A stretch of 64,000 bases of DNA from Orientallactaga sibirica (lineage: Eukaryota > Chordata > Mammalia > Rodentia > Dipodidae): positions 38,765,501 through 38,829,500 of the forward strand of contig JAEOAD010000015.1 of NCBI GenBank assembly GCA_036365145.1, written 5' to 3'. The translations under genes and the position numbers were made by a program. This document shows, one piece after another, positions 46,116 through 57,185 of the stretch. The notes under the pieces were generated by a model. It was not told the DNA's origin. It saw only the letters and a list, made by a program, of their open reading frames with translations, and searched no databases. Every line of letters starts with the position of its first letter. Position 1 is the stretch's first letter.

Positions 46116-47594
46116 GGGGGGGCACAGCTGTTCCCTATTTCAAGAATTCCAGCCCCCTTCTGTAGTTGCAGAGTTTTTTCTCAGCCTCCAAGGCTTCTTT
46201 GAGATGCTTCTTCCAGAGCGTTCCTCACAGAACAGAGCTGAATACTTCTTCCTTTACACTTCCATTTGCCTGCTGGTCACATCTCTGGCAGCCATAGCCC
46301 TGTGCTGCTCATAGCTCCTAGGAGAGCCTGCTGCTAGTATTGTGGACACTTAGCAACCTCTCAAACCTCTCAGCAAATAGCCAAAGATAGCCCTGGCAGG
46401 ACCTGGTCATCTCTGCCCAGCTCCTCCAGGGGCCGTCTGCTTTGGAGTTTCTTATTAGGCAAGCTGGAATTCTGGGAAGCTTCAACCTATGGCTCTTCCT
46501 CTACCCCTTGTCCTCACTGGGATGAGCCTGCATCGTAGTCTGAAGACCTTTCCTGACTACGTGTGCTGCTTCTCCCCTTCACCTTGTACAAACCTTGCCC
46601 CCCGTGAGTCACTTGCAATTCTGTCTTGGCTCCTGCTTCCTAAAGCGACTTCCCATTGGTTATTCCTCTTTCTTCTTATTGGTCTTTACTTCTTCCAGTG
46701 GCTATAAATGACTACATTTATTTTCTAGTTAGAACTGTTTCTCAAGACCCACAACCCAGAGTCCCACCATGTTCAGCTCAGTGCCATAGCTGCTGCCTTC
46801 CCATGAAATCCAGCTGGATCCAACTTCTCTGCTGATGCCCTCCCTCACCACATACGCCTAAGAATTCCATGACCTGTGCATGATTACTCCTGGGCTCATG
46901 CTTCCCTGAATCCTACAATCCCACCCCTTATTCTCTAGGTAGGTTCTCTCCTCTCTTTAAGGCCTTTTGCCTATACCCAGTCCAGGGAACCTGTCACGAT
47001 GGCACTTGGCCTTAATGGCTGGCTCACAGCAGTGCACAGAACTCATTAAGTTCCGGGCCTTATTAGTTGAGTATCTTGACTGTATCTCATGTGTCTGTTG
47101 TCAGGAATGATTTGAAGAATGATGTGTATAGAGCAACAAACAGAAGTACATGGAAATGCTCAGTGTTGCTTCCCTCTGTTGAAGCTGGTGGGTGTTGTAT
47201 GGTATTCTGTGTTTTGTTTTCCTCACATATGTACTTGGAAGAGACAGGGAAATCTTCCAGAATGGGTTACTTCTTGGGTCAGAGATGCACATGTGCATCT
47301 GATGAGGCAGCACCACACTAGGGTGGAGTCAGGAGACCAAAGTTCCAGTCGGAAAGTCTCTCCTAATAGCTTGCTATTGTTCCCAGTTTCTCTATATGCA
47401 ATATAAATTTCATTCTGATTCTTAGGCCCTTGTAGAAGTGAGATAACATGATATGGATGAGATTTATGATACTGACTTTCGCTACTAAAGCGTAGAAGCT
47501 GGATATATACTTGATACTTAGCATTAGTTACATCTTACAATTTGCCTGTGGCAGAACATAGATATCTTTCACCCTGGGTGCAAGTTAAAACTGA
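46116..47594. other. Unique intronic sequence
   Basis: No exon recognised. A stretch near 46500-46740 could be a worn L2 3' end on the minus strand but is too weak to call. Confidence 0.35.
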
Positions 47595-47720
47595 GAGAAT
47601 AAAGCTAACATTTATTGGGAAACCAAGGGCCAGGAGAGACAGAAACTTCCTTCAGTGTTCAGAACAACCAAATGATTAGATTCTGAGCCCAGTTCTCCTG
47701 GCTTCAAAGCTGCTCTAGGC
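47595..47720 (-). repeat. MIR SINE fragment
   Basis: 'aaagctaacatttattggga' at the left and 'gattctgagcccagttctcc' at the right fit a reversed MIR missing part of its core. Confidence 0.5.
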
Positions 47721-48630
47721 TTTCAAGACAAAAAAACAAAAAACAAAAAAAAAACCTAAAATCCATTAAAAGCTCTGAAATTTCCTACATGACAAGCCAA
47801 TGAGTGCCAAGACCTAGAAGGGATGGAGCATGCGCCCTCTGATAGCTAGCTCTGTCTCCAGCTGTTAATTGTGAACCAGTGTGGTGATGTACCTCCTGGC
47901 TTGTGAGAAACATCAAATACATGAATCTCCCAAGAGCTCCAAAGACTGCACTGAGTATTGGCCATGGTTATTGTCAATGTTGTTGTCCTTGTCACTGTCA
48001 CCCTTCAAATCCTAGCCTGAGGTCAGGGAGCTTCTTCTGTTATGTGAGGCATTAGGTGGGTGGTGAAGGGTGTCCCTCTGGGGAGCTTCCTCAGGCTACA
48101 TCCCCAACCAGTTTGGTTCCTGCAGACAAACACCATGGTGTCCAAGCCCGGCATGGCCTGGAAGACCGTAGCTTACTGGAACAGCACTTGCTGTATGCTT
48201 GAGAACACTGAAAATGGACTCATGGCACAGCTGTGCCTACTTGGTTCCTTCAACTCACCCCATGCCTCTAAGCCCTGGGCCTGCTTTACTCTTAGGTGCT
48301 TCAGTGCCTTGGGCCAATGAGCCCCAGCACTGTCCTGGTATCTCCACAGAGCACAGAGGCTTTTGTGCACAGATAGCCATAGGTGGGACAGTATGCCTAG
48401 AAACCCTGAATGAGTTCTAGGCATACTGGGTGAACTGGGATGTCTGAGACAAAAAGTGGAAAGAAGTCATTTCATACTGGTCCTCCAGGACCAGGCGGGA
48501 GTAAACGGGGTGGCACCACTGTCCTCCTCCAGTGTTTTCTCATTCATTACTGAGTGCTGTGTTGCTCCAGACTAGTCAAATCTAGTGCTGATTTGAAAAT
48601 GGTATTCTGTGCACAAACAGTGGCTGGACA
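47721..48630. other. Unique intronic sequence
   Basis: Holds an A/C-rich AAAACAAAAAACAAAAAA run near 47731-47755. No exon or dispersed repeat recognised. Confidence 0.4.
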
Positions 48631-48785
48631 GATGATATTCCAGGCATTGTCCTAAGAACATCAGAACCATTCATTCATTTAGTCCTCACACTCAAACCTG
48701 TGATTATGCCTACTTTACAAAGGAAACCGAGGCACTGAGGTAGGATCACATGGATGATATGTGGAGAAGGGGTTCAGGTGACTGA
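48631..48785 (-). repeat. MIR SINE fragment
   Basis: 'ttccaggcattgtcctaaga', 'atttagtcctcacactcaaa' and 'ctactttacaaaggaaaccg' are in reversed MIR order; one of the longer copies here. Confidence 0.8.
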
Positions 48786-48994
48786 AGCAGCTGAGCTTCA
48801 GAGCTGCTGATTTATCATCCTCTGAGGAGGTGGGGGCTCTTAGCACAGCTTACCTATGCTCTCTCTTCTTTCCGCCTCAGAGGAGCCCTGGGAGGTAGGC
48901 GAGGATTGGTAGCCCGGTTTAGGTGGGACAACTTGAGCTGTGAAGGGGTTTGGCCAGTCAGGTCCTCTGGCTCATAATTTAGTTCAGTTTTTCC

Positions 48995-49165
48995 TGTACC
49001 AGGCTACATTTGTATGTGCACATAAATTTATGCATGTGTGTGCAAGTTTCCATCTGAGAACAAGTGTTTGCATGGGATTTGCATGCACACATGTCTCTTA
49101 TCTGTCTTTGCATGCTCACATGTGTGCATATCTGTGCGTGCATGCACTTGTACACATGAAGATGG
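48995..49165. repeat. Degenerate TG/CATG-rich low-complexity stretch
   Basis: Repeated GCATG, GTGTGCA and CACATG words over about 170 bp without a fixed unit; likely a decayed (TG)n tract. Confidence 0.6.
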
Positions 49166-49874
49166 GGTCTGGTGGGTTGAGAGGGCATCTTGACCTTAAT
49201 ACCTATTCTTGCTCTCCCACTAAGATTCTGGGGTCTCCAATAGGTTCCCTCTCTCCTCCTCAGTCTCTGACAGGATGAGGCCAGGGCAAGGTAAGTGGCT
49301 TAGAGGCTACCTTGCACTGTCCCCAGTGAGTACGGAGACATGGGTCTATGCAGAGGAGATGCACAGAACGCGTGCTGTTTGGGACAGAGACAGCCGACGA
49401 GGAGTGGGCGTGTGTGGGCAGGAGTGCCATTCGTATGCCCTGCTGCTCTTCTGGGCTGGAGTCCAGGAATAGCTGTGGTGAGAACTACATTTTTAAAATG
49501 GGTCTTAATGCTTTTCACTCCTGGAAAATATGCCATTATGGGCATCTTTCCCTCCAGATTCCTGGACTGCCATGCCCCCATTGTTCCCTCCCACATTGCT
49601 CACTTTATTTGCTCAGAATGAAGCCTGTTTCTTATCTCTGCATCCTGCCTCTGTCCCTTGATGGCATGCAGAAGAGCTGGTCTTGCTGTCTGTGTTGGGC
49701 CTTGAGAGATATGACTTGGGTTGTGGCTGGGCAGCAAGAGCCTGCCCAGGAAGCCAGCCTGACCGTCAAGGGGAAAGCAATGCTGAAGCGAAGTTAGGAG
49801 GACACTTCTGCTTGCTGAAGGGGACACACAGCTTCTGTCTGCCACACACACAGTGTTCTGGGAGACAATAGCGA
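49166..49874. other. Unique intronic sequence
   Basis: A 197-codon minus-strand open frame (49600-50193) crosses this region and the MIR that follows; it has no protein features. Confidence 0.4.
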
Positions 49875-50000
49875 CATCACAGACAGGCAAGTTCCAGTGC
49901 CAGTTTGGTCCTTGCCAAGTTGTGCAAACTTGGACAGGCTCCTCAGACTCTGCGTCTGTTTCCTCAGTATATGATGAGATAGATCCTAACACTATCTGTC
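49875..50000 (+). repeat. MIR SINE fragment
   Basis: 'gtgcaaacttggacaggctc' and 'gcgtctgtttcctcagtata' match the MIR core in sense orientation. Confidence 0.65.
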
Positions 50001-50569
50001 CACGGTGCACCCAACCATCTTGCTTATTAGCAGCCCGCACGGCCCACAGTCTGTTGGTGGAGCCTGCTGACCACCTGGCTTCCTGTGGCACAAGAGGCCT
50101 GTGACTCTGCCGCACTACAAGTCCTGTCCTGATTGATGGGAGCTGCGTGTGGCAAGCATCATCATCCCACCCGAGAGCCAAAAGAAGTTCCACAGGGTTG
50201 TATCTTGGAGTCAGAATTATAAGGCAACATAGAAGTCAACGGGCATTTGACTGGGAGGCCACAGTGTGAGAATTCCCTAGGGGAAGCAGCATGGCAATTG
50301 GGGAGCATCAAGGACGTTGCAGGACAGGAGGCTGCAAGGTGAGGTTGTGACAGGTTCTCAAGGACAGTTTAAGCCCTGGTTTCTGACTGTGTTTGGACCT
50401 CATAATAACCACCCTGGGTGCAGTGTGGGAGAGCAGCCAGAGGCAGGGATGTCAGTGAGGAGGCCATGGAAGAACCCAGAAGGAGGGATGGAAGCCTTGA
50501 TCCAGGGCAAGGCCTGTTGTGTAGGAAGTCCTGAGTAGGTGATTGGGTAAATGAAAGGAAGAGACTGGC
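50001..50569. other. Unique intronic sequence
   Basis: No repeat or exon recognised. Confidence 0.4.
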
Positions 50570-50660
50570 ATGTGTGACCTTGAGAAGTTATTTGTCCTTC
50601 TAGGGCTTCAGGTCTCCTCTCTGTAACTGTGGCACAAGCCACTGAGATACTGTAGCTCAA
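50570..50660 (+). repeat. MIR SINE fragment
   Basis: 'gtgtgaccttgagaagttat' followed by 'gggcttcaggtctcctctct' is the MIR core. Confidence 0.65.
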
Positions 50661-50904
50661 CTTCTCACTGGTTAGATGACTTTGGATGAATAACAGGGTC
50701 ACTGTGATTGTTCTCTCTATTGGAAGCACAATAGCCCTGTTTCATAGCACTGTTGGGAAAATTGAAAAAGAAATACAGACTGAAGAGCACAGAGACTAAT
50801 GCCTGGTGACGTTATTCTGTATGACTGTGAGCGCTCAGGGCGGTTATTTACTATTAGTGATTTATTCTGTGATTGTTGTTGCTGTCAGTTAAAATCTTTT
50901 CTGT

Positions 50905-51028
50905 GCAGAGCATGGTGACACACACATGTAATCCCAGCACTCAGAAGACTGAGGCCAGAGGATTGTGGGTTCCAGTCCAACCCAGGTTACATAGCAAGAC
51001 CCAGCTTCATAATAACAACAACAAAAAT
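50905..51028 (+). repeat. Old B1/PB1-like SINE
   Basis: 'acatgtaatcccagcactca', 'gaggccagaggattgtgggt' and 'tacatagcaagacccagctt' then a CAACAACAAAAA tail. Confidence 0.7.
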
Positions 51029-52734
51029 CTTTCCTTATCGTTCATGAAAGCAAACATTTTAAATAGAACTTTTTTTCTAGGTTAAGTTGCCCTGTCCTTC
51101 CCTGAGCCAGCTATCATACGTATGCACCTAGTTGCTCAGTGAGTGTCTCTCTCCTTTGTCATATTGGTTTTTGTTGGACTTTGACTTCAAAACCTTTAAA
51201 TTGTTGCTGTCGGCTTTTTCAGTTTTATTTTCAGATGCTAAATATCTTCCAAAGTTCATTTGGTTACTTGATGATAATTGGAGGGTCCTTTAAGATCCCA
51301 GATCTTTTCCCCCAGGTCCCAGTGGTCCTTGATCCTTCCCTCAACACTGTAACCTCACCTAAGGCTGGAAAGCTCTTTCCCACCCCCTTTGTCTACTACA
51401 GTGCAGTTTCTTCTTCCTAACACCCTGTGTCTATACCTCTTTCCCCTTCTCCACCTATCTCTCCTACCACATGAGACTTTGAACCTATTAAAATCAACAT
51501 CTTATACCACTTCTCCAATGTTACCTAAGATTCCTGTTTCCAAAGGAATAAATCACCCAGCCTCAACCAGGATGTTCGCTTCAGCTGTGTGCATGGTTTC
51601 TATACCACACGTCTTAAATGTGGTGTGCTTTGTGCTTGAATTGAATGGAATCCAATCCAATTCCCTCATTTTACATACAGGGATATAGGATTCCAGTGAA
51701 AGGAAAGTAAAAGAACCCCCTCACCCCTCAGGTCCCTTCCAACCTTAATTCTAGAGAACTTCCTTGGGGACCCCTTTGCTCCTCACCCCCAGCCGTTTCA
51801 GCTAAAATTACAGAATATGCATCATTTCTTGAAGCAAGAGAGAAAAGTATCTTTTCCCACTGCCCATTAGTATTTAAAAAAAAAAAAAGATTGATTGAAG
51901 TATCTGCCTCCCACCACTCTTCTACTTAAGTGTTTTAGATGGAAGGGACAGAGTTTTCAGATAAGCAGATGAAAAGTTTTATACTGGGGCATATTTCAGA
52001 GAGAAACAGAGCTGAGATTACAACAACTAGAGGTTTGTATGACTCTTTAACTCTATCTTTCTTGGCCCTCTGCTCTTCTTTCTACCTGCCCTGCCCTTTC
52101 TATAGCCTTAGCCCTGAACCCCAGGTGTTCATACTGCACCCTAAAACGAGAAAAGATCGGAAGATGGACTTCACATGGCTTCTAGTCTCTTTAGACCTGA
52201 CTTCCTTTTGGCCTCCCATAATTTCCTTCAAGCCTTAGTCTATGGGCCTGTGCCCAAGGTTTGGTGGCCACAGCATGTAATTTAGGTCCCATTTGCGGCT
52301 GGCAAAATATATAATGGTAGTAGAACTGGAGAATGATAATATTGTTTCAGACCGCTATGGGATTGGGTTGGAAAGATGGGATTTTTTTTTTCCTGTTTCC
52401 TCTTGAAAAAAGGAAGTCATGATGGATGTGTGCCCTCTCTAACACTTCACTGAGTCTGGAGACTTGGAGTATTTCTCTGGATTTGGAATGGGTGACCACT
52501 GTAATCACCCGTAGACAAAGGACAGTTGAAACCAAAGAGGTAGAAAGATTGACCATGAGAAAGATACCTTTGATCCAGTCACCATGACTTATCAGGGGTC
52601 TCTGGACTCCCACTTATACAAAATGACCTCATCTGAGAGAGGGAGAGACCATGGTTTCTTGAGCCTCTTCTGATAATGATGTCAGCTGTCATGCTGAATG
52701 TGTTTCTTTATCTGTTCTCCTGTTTACCACTGTA
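51029..52734. other. Unique intronic sequence
   Basis: An A12 run lies near 51876-51888. Several short frames in the 51139-51688 stretch have no similarity to known proteins. No exon or dispersed repeat recognised. Confidence 0.4.
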
Positions 52735-52870
52735 AACATTATTGAATGGCAATGACTGTCAGCCCCATGTTTATACTCCATGTTCACAGATGGGAACTAA
52801 TGTGTCCAAGCCTGCACAGTGAGCAGCAGTGGTAGAATGTGAGCAGTTGTCCACCTGTATTTAAAGCCAA
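52735..52870 (-). repeat. MIR SINE fragment
   Basis: 'tgttcacagatgggaactaa' and 'cctgcacagtgagcagcagt' fit the reversed MIR core. Confidence 0.6.
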
Positions 52871-52982
52871 CGTCTTCTTTATTCCCCCTGTACCTTTATT
52901 CTGGAGTCTCAAACTAAAGGACACAGTGGGACTTTGGAGATATCTCCTCTGTCCTAGTACATCATTTAAAAGATACAGTTTA

Positions 52983-53134
52983 GCTGGGCGTGGTGGTGCA
53001 CACCTTTAATCCCAGCACTTGGGAGGCAGAGGTAGGAGGATCACCATGAGTTGGAGGCCACCCTGAGACTACATAGTGAATTTCAGGTCACCCTTGGCTA
53101 GAGCAAGACCCTACCTCAAAAAAACAAACAAAAC
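52983..53134 (+). repeat. B1 SINE
   Basis: Full-length B1 ('gctgggcgtggtggtgcaca' to 'caagaccctacctcaaaaaa') flanked by AAGATACAGTTTA at 52970-52982 and 53135-53147, a perfect 13-bp target-site duplication. Confidence 0.95.
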
Positions 53135-53544
53135 AAGATACAGTTTAGACACAAAAATATTGAGATTTCTGGACCACTCAAGGGACAGAAGGCTAATGAA
53201 ATGAGATATTTAAAATTAGAACTAACCCAGAAAATTCAGGTCTTTCAGTCCCTGTTGAAATATAGCCCTGGTTTCTGCAGTCACATCTTGTTGCTCATTC
53301 AAGCCTTTGCCCATTCCCATTGCTGCTTTGAGTCTACTTAAATAGTTTGCCAGAAATAAGGGACCGCCCTAATTTTATTACCTACTTTATGCAGTAAGAC
53401 TTTTTCACATGAGGTTTGCCCAGTGGCCATTTCCTGACCTTGTTGGGGTCAGACCTTTTCCCTGTCCCTGGAGCACTGTTCTAGCGAAGTGAGAAATGAA
53501 AGGCCTGTTGCAGTCCAGTGACCATAGATGCAAATGGACAAGGG
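53135..53544. other. Unique intronic sequence
   Basis: No repeat or exon recognised beyond the B1 duplication. Confidence 0.4.
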
Positions 53545-54005
53545 TGTGAACCTCATGTCTTGAGTTGGAATATTCTCAGCTTAAATTTGGCTCCATTATT
53601 TGATGGCTGTTCAGCTTTAGGCAAGTCACTTAATCTCTCTGAGCTTGTGTTCCTTCATCTATAAAAGTGAACAATGAATGGGGCTGGAGAGATGAGGAGC
53701 AATTAAAAGCACTTGCTTGCAAAGCCTAATAGCCCAGGTTTGATTCCTCAGTGCCCACGTAACGACAGATGCACAAAGTGGCACACATATCTAGAGTTCA
53801 TTTGCAGTGGCAAGAGGCCCTGGTGCACCATTCTCTCTCTTTCTCCCTCTCCCTCTCTCTCCTCTTGTCAATAAATATAAATATTTTTAAAATGTGAATA
53901 AGGCTAGTGCCTTCCTCACAGGGATAGGGTGAAGATGAGTTAAGGGACATCATGCCTGGCAAACAGGAGACCATCAATCTGCATTAGGAGTAATTGTTAC
54001 TACTT
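53545..54005 (+). repeat. MIR SINE split by a Dip-type SINE
   Basis: The left half (to about 53680) holds 'ttaggcaagtcacttaatct' and 'cttcatctataaaagtga'. The right half (from about 53891) resumes with 'gtgccttcctcacaggga' and 'catgcctggcaaacagga', completing MIR order across the insertion. Confidence 0.8.
53681..53890 (+). repeat. Dip-type SINE inserted in a MIR
   Basis: Head GGGGCTGGAGAGATGAGGAG, B box GGTTTGATTCC near 53737, 'gcagtggcaagaggccctgg' body, CT-rich tract and an AATAAATATAAATA tail. A target-site duplication is not clear. Confidence 0.88.
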
Positions 54006-54299
54006 TGGACGGGGCTCGAAGAGATTTGCAGGGAGTGAGAACCACTTTCCTATCGGTGGAGGTCTGGAGGCATCAGAGCAGGCTGCTTGCAGAAGGTGGC
54101 ATACTCCCACCACTCTGTGAGTGGTGATTTGCCAGGCAGGTGAAGAGAAAGAAGGGCAAGGGCAGGGTGGAGATGAATCCTCTCATGGCCTCCTTCACTG
54201 TGTTTACATTATCCCTTGACTCAGACTAGACTCTTCTCTGGCCTTAAGATGGGACAGGCGCATCTCAGCACCGTTTCTAACGTTCTTCAGAATCCAGGC
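54006..54299. other. Unique intronic sequence
   Basis: No repeat or exon recognised. Confidence 0.4.
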
Positions 54300-54650
54300 T
54301 GTGCCTTGTTGGGACTCATCCTGGGATTCTAGGACATCAGATCATTCCTCTTACATCTCCACTGTGCACTCTGTGTCTGGCCCTGGGCGCTCCTCCCTTA
54401 GAAATGTGGCCAATGATGAAACAGAGACACGAGTCCTGTTTGTGGCTCCATCTACTTTGGAAGCAGATCATGATAATTCTCTGAATCTGGGCCCCTGGCC
54501 AGAGGCATTTATAATCAGACATGGAGCAATCATTAGAGCAGAAACAATAAATTACAATAGTGTTGAGAGAACTCCCCAGAACTGTGCACACGAGGGGGAC
54601 CCACTGTGCAGAGCACCAGCAGGCTCCCAGCAGCTTTCCCTCTCTTAGTC
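54300..54650. promoter_or_regulatory. Candidate intronic enhancer (SOX/homeodomain-like sites)
   Basis: Repeat-free stretch with TTTATAAT (about 54508-54515), CAATCATTAG (about 54528-54537), AACAAT (54543-54548) and ACAAT (54554-54558). Two SOX-type cores in the same orientation about one helical turn apart next to homeodomain-like sites is a common enhancer layout. Inference from motifs only. Confidence 0.28.
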
Positions 54651-54884
54651 AGCTAGGTACCCTGCCCTACCAACCCTGGGCCCCAGACCTCTGCTTTGAG
54701 TGGCTGCTGTAATGCTGCCTCCTGTGATGTACCTTTCAATCTAGAGCAGGGGCTGTGGGCCTGGCTCTGTGCACTGCAGGAACTGTGCAAGTGGGGAAGA
54801 TTCTTGTCAGGCCTTGAAGCAGAGTGGTCAGTGAGCATGGTGGGAAGGGGCAGATGCTGATATCCAACCTTATGTGCAGCCTTC

Positions 54885-55025
54885 ACTGCCTCTCTTTAAG
54901 ACTCAGTTTGTAAAGTTGTCTGTAAAGTTGGGAACATTAGTATTGCCCAGCTCACGTGTCATTGAATAGATGGATATGTCAAGCAGTCAGAAGCTTGGCA
55001 CACGCTGAACCCTAAATAAATACAC
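54885..55025 (+). repeat. MIR SINE 3' fragment
   Basis: 'gactcagtttgtaaagttgt', 'gggaacattagtattgccca' and 'cttggcacacgctgaaccct' follow MIR order. Confidence 0.65.
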
Positions 55026-55128
55026 CATTTCATTTCATCCCCTTCTCCTTCTCCTGCCTGTGCTCTCCAATACAACAGTCAATAGCACCTGTGACTTTCT
55101 AAACTTTAAGCTAAAAAATAACTTGCTG

Positions 55129-55419
55129 CGGGCTGGAGAGATGGCTTAGCGGTTAAGGCACCTGCCTGCTAAGCCTAAGAATGCTGGTTCCAATCTCCAG
55201 CAGTTCCAATCCCCAGGTCCCACGTTTAGCCAGATGCAAAGTGACACAAGGGCGCAATGCCGCACTTGGCCACAAGGGGGCGCACACATCTGGATTTCGT
55301 TCACAGCAGCTGAGAGACTGCTGGCGCGCCCATCTCTATCTGTCTCCCTCTCCCTCTCTCTCTGTCTGTCTCTCTCTCTGTGTCTCTCTCCAAAAATAAA
55401 TAAAAATTAAAAAATTAAG
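55129..55419 (+). repeat. Long-variant Dip-type SINE with CTCF-core-like motif
   Basis: Head GGGCTGGAGAGATGGCTTAG, doubled GGTTCCAATCTCCAG-type unit, and CCACAAGGGGGCGC at 55270-55283, then a CT-rich tract and AT-rich tail. Perfect 15-bp target-site duplication AAAAATAACTTGCTG at 55114-55128 and 55420-55434. The duplication includes the first bases of the following B1, so this SINE is the younger of the two. Confidence 0.94.
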
Positions 55420-55430
55420 AAAAATAACTT

Positions 55431-55576
55431 GCTGGATGTGGTGGCACACACCTTTAATCCCAGCCCTCTGGAGGCAGAGGTAGGAGGATCGCCATGAGTT
55501 GGAGGCCAGCCTGAGACTACATAGTTAATTCCAGGTCAGCCTTGGCTAGAGTGAGATCCTACCTCAAAAAAGCCCA
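55431..55576 (+). repeat. B1 SINE
   Basis: 'gctggatgtggtggcacaca' through 'gagtgagatcctacctcaaa'. Its 5' edge was the target of the SINE at 55129. Confidence 0.93.
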
Positions 55577-55975
55577 CTTTTCTCCTGTTAAAGGAAAACA
55601 TGGGTAAAACACTTCAAGATATAGGCATAGACAAGGACTATCTAAACAGGGCAACAATAGAGCAGAAAATCATCCTAAGAACTGACAAGTGAGGTTGCAT
55701 GAAATTAGAAGCTTCTATGCAGCAAAGGAAATGGTTGCCTACAGAGTGGGAGATTTTTGCCTGCTATACATCACCCAGGGGACTGCCATCCAGGATATAC
55801 ACAGAACTGAAAAATTGAATGGGTCAATGAACTATGTAGACAGTTCTCAAATGAAGACATAAAAATAGCCAGTAAATACTTGAGAAAGTGTCCAACATTC
55901 TAGGCTATCAGGGAAATGCAAATTGAAATCATCTTACCCCAAGTGCGGTGACTATCATCAAGAAAACAAATAACA

Positions 55976-56193
55976 GGGCTGGAGAAATGGCTAAGCAGTT
56001 AAGGCACTTGCCTGCAAAGTCAAAGGACCATGGTTCAATTCTCCAGGACCCACGTAAGCCAGATGCACAAGGTGGCACATGCATGTGGAGTTTGTTTGCA
56101 GTGGCTGGAGGCCCTGGTGCACCCATTCTCTCAGTCTTTCTATATCTGCCTCTTTCTCTCAATAAATAAATAAATAAATAAAATTTAAAAAGA
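55976..56193 (+). repeat. Dip-type SINE nested in the L1
   Basis: Head GGGCTGGAGAAATGGCTAAG, B-box GGTTCAATTCTCC, (AAAT)n tail. Perfect 16-bp target-site duplication AAGAAAACAAATAACA at 55960-55975 and 56194-56209. Confidence 0.95.
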
Positions 56194-56472
56194 AAGAAAA
56201 CAAATAACAAATACTGGTGAGGAACCCTTATTCTCTGCAGGTGAGAATGTCAACTCATGCAGCCACTATGGAGGTCAGTATGGAGGCAATCCAAAAGAAC
56301 TGAAAACAAAACCATGTGACTATATGACCAACTTCCCACTCTTGGTGATATACCTGAAAGACACTGAGTCCACATACCACAGAGGTACTTGTAGATCTGT
56401 GTTAATTGCTGCCAGGAAATTGAACTGCCTAGATGTCCATCAGTATGAATCAATAAAGAAAATGTGGTCTGT

Positions 56473-56683
56473 GGGGCCGGAGAGATGGTTTAGCGATTAA
56501 GGCACTTGCCTGCAAAGCCAAAGGATACAGGTTCAATTCCCTAGGACCTATATAAGCCAGATGCACAAGGAATGCATGTGTATGGAGTTTTTTGGCAGTG
56601 GCTAAAGGCCCTGGCTAGCCCATTCTCTCTCTTTTCTCTGTCTCTTTCTCTCTCCCCCTTGTTCTTTAAAATAAGTAATAAAA
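56473..56683 (+). repeat. Dip-type SINE nested in the L1
   Basis: Head GGGGCCGGAGAGATGGTTTA, B-box GGTTCAATTCCC, CT-rich tract and A-rich tail. 18-bp target-site duplication with one mismatch at 56455-56472 and 56684-56701. Confidence 0.94.
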
Positions 56684-57185
56684 AAAGAAAATGTGGTGTG
56701 TATCCACAATGGAAATTTATGCATCCATAAAGTAAAATGAAATCATGACATTTGCAGAAAATTGATGGAACTGGAAATCACAATAGTAAACAAAATAAGC
56801 CATACTCAAACAAGAGAAATGTTTCATGTTTTCTCTCATTTGTAGTACCTAGATTTAAAGTTATATATGTAATATGTGTTGACATATGTGTGTTCATAGG
56901 TTGCAAAACTAAAAGGAGATCATGAGAGAGAGGATACCTTAAAGAAGTTGGGAAATAGGGTACCAGTATGCATACTGGAAAGCAGAAGAGGAACTACTGG
57001 GGAAGTAAGGAAACTGGAGGGTGGGATAGGGCACGAGCGCTTAATGTGGAAGGGGACTGAACTCGAATAAAGCATAATGACACATAGGCATGAAAATAAA
57101 TCTCATTACTTTGTGTGTTAACCTAAAAAATTAAATTTGAAAATTAAGAAAAACTTTTAAAAATTAATTAAAAATTTAAAGAAAA

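Larger units (their letters stand above)
55577..57185 (+). mobile_element. L1 ORF2 C-terminal end and 3' UTR, with two nested SINEs
   Basis: Contains 'cacttcaagatataggcata', 'gggaaatgcaaattgaaatc', 'gatgtccatcagtatgaatc', 'gaaatttatgcatccataaa' and 'tgatggaactggaaatcaca', the ORF2 C-terminal nucleotide landmarks. The short 3' UTR has 'gttttctctcatttgtagta', AATAAA signals near 57066 and 57094, and an A-rich end. Broken by two SINEs and by stops; not functional. Sense to the host gene. Confidence 0.9.

Noticed and set aside
49227..49283. Possible extra exon after a 'tctctcctcctcag' acceptor-like site
   Set aside because: No following frame resembles TIKI or another protein, and no matching donor could be argued.
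49600..50193. Minus-strand open frame of 197 codons
   Set aside because: It runs through a MIR, has no recognisable domain or signal, lies antisense in an intron, and overlaps other frames on the + strand.
55177..55210. Doubled 'ggttccaatc' unit as a tRNA gene fragment
   Set aside because: It is an internal duplication in the B-box region of a SINE subfamily, also present in the 34046 copy, not a functional tRNA.
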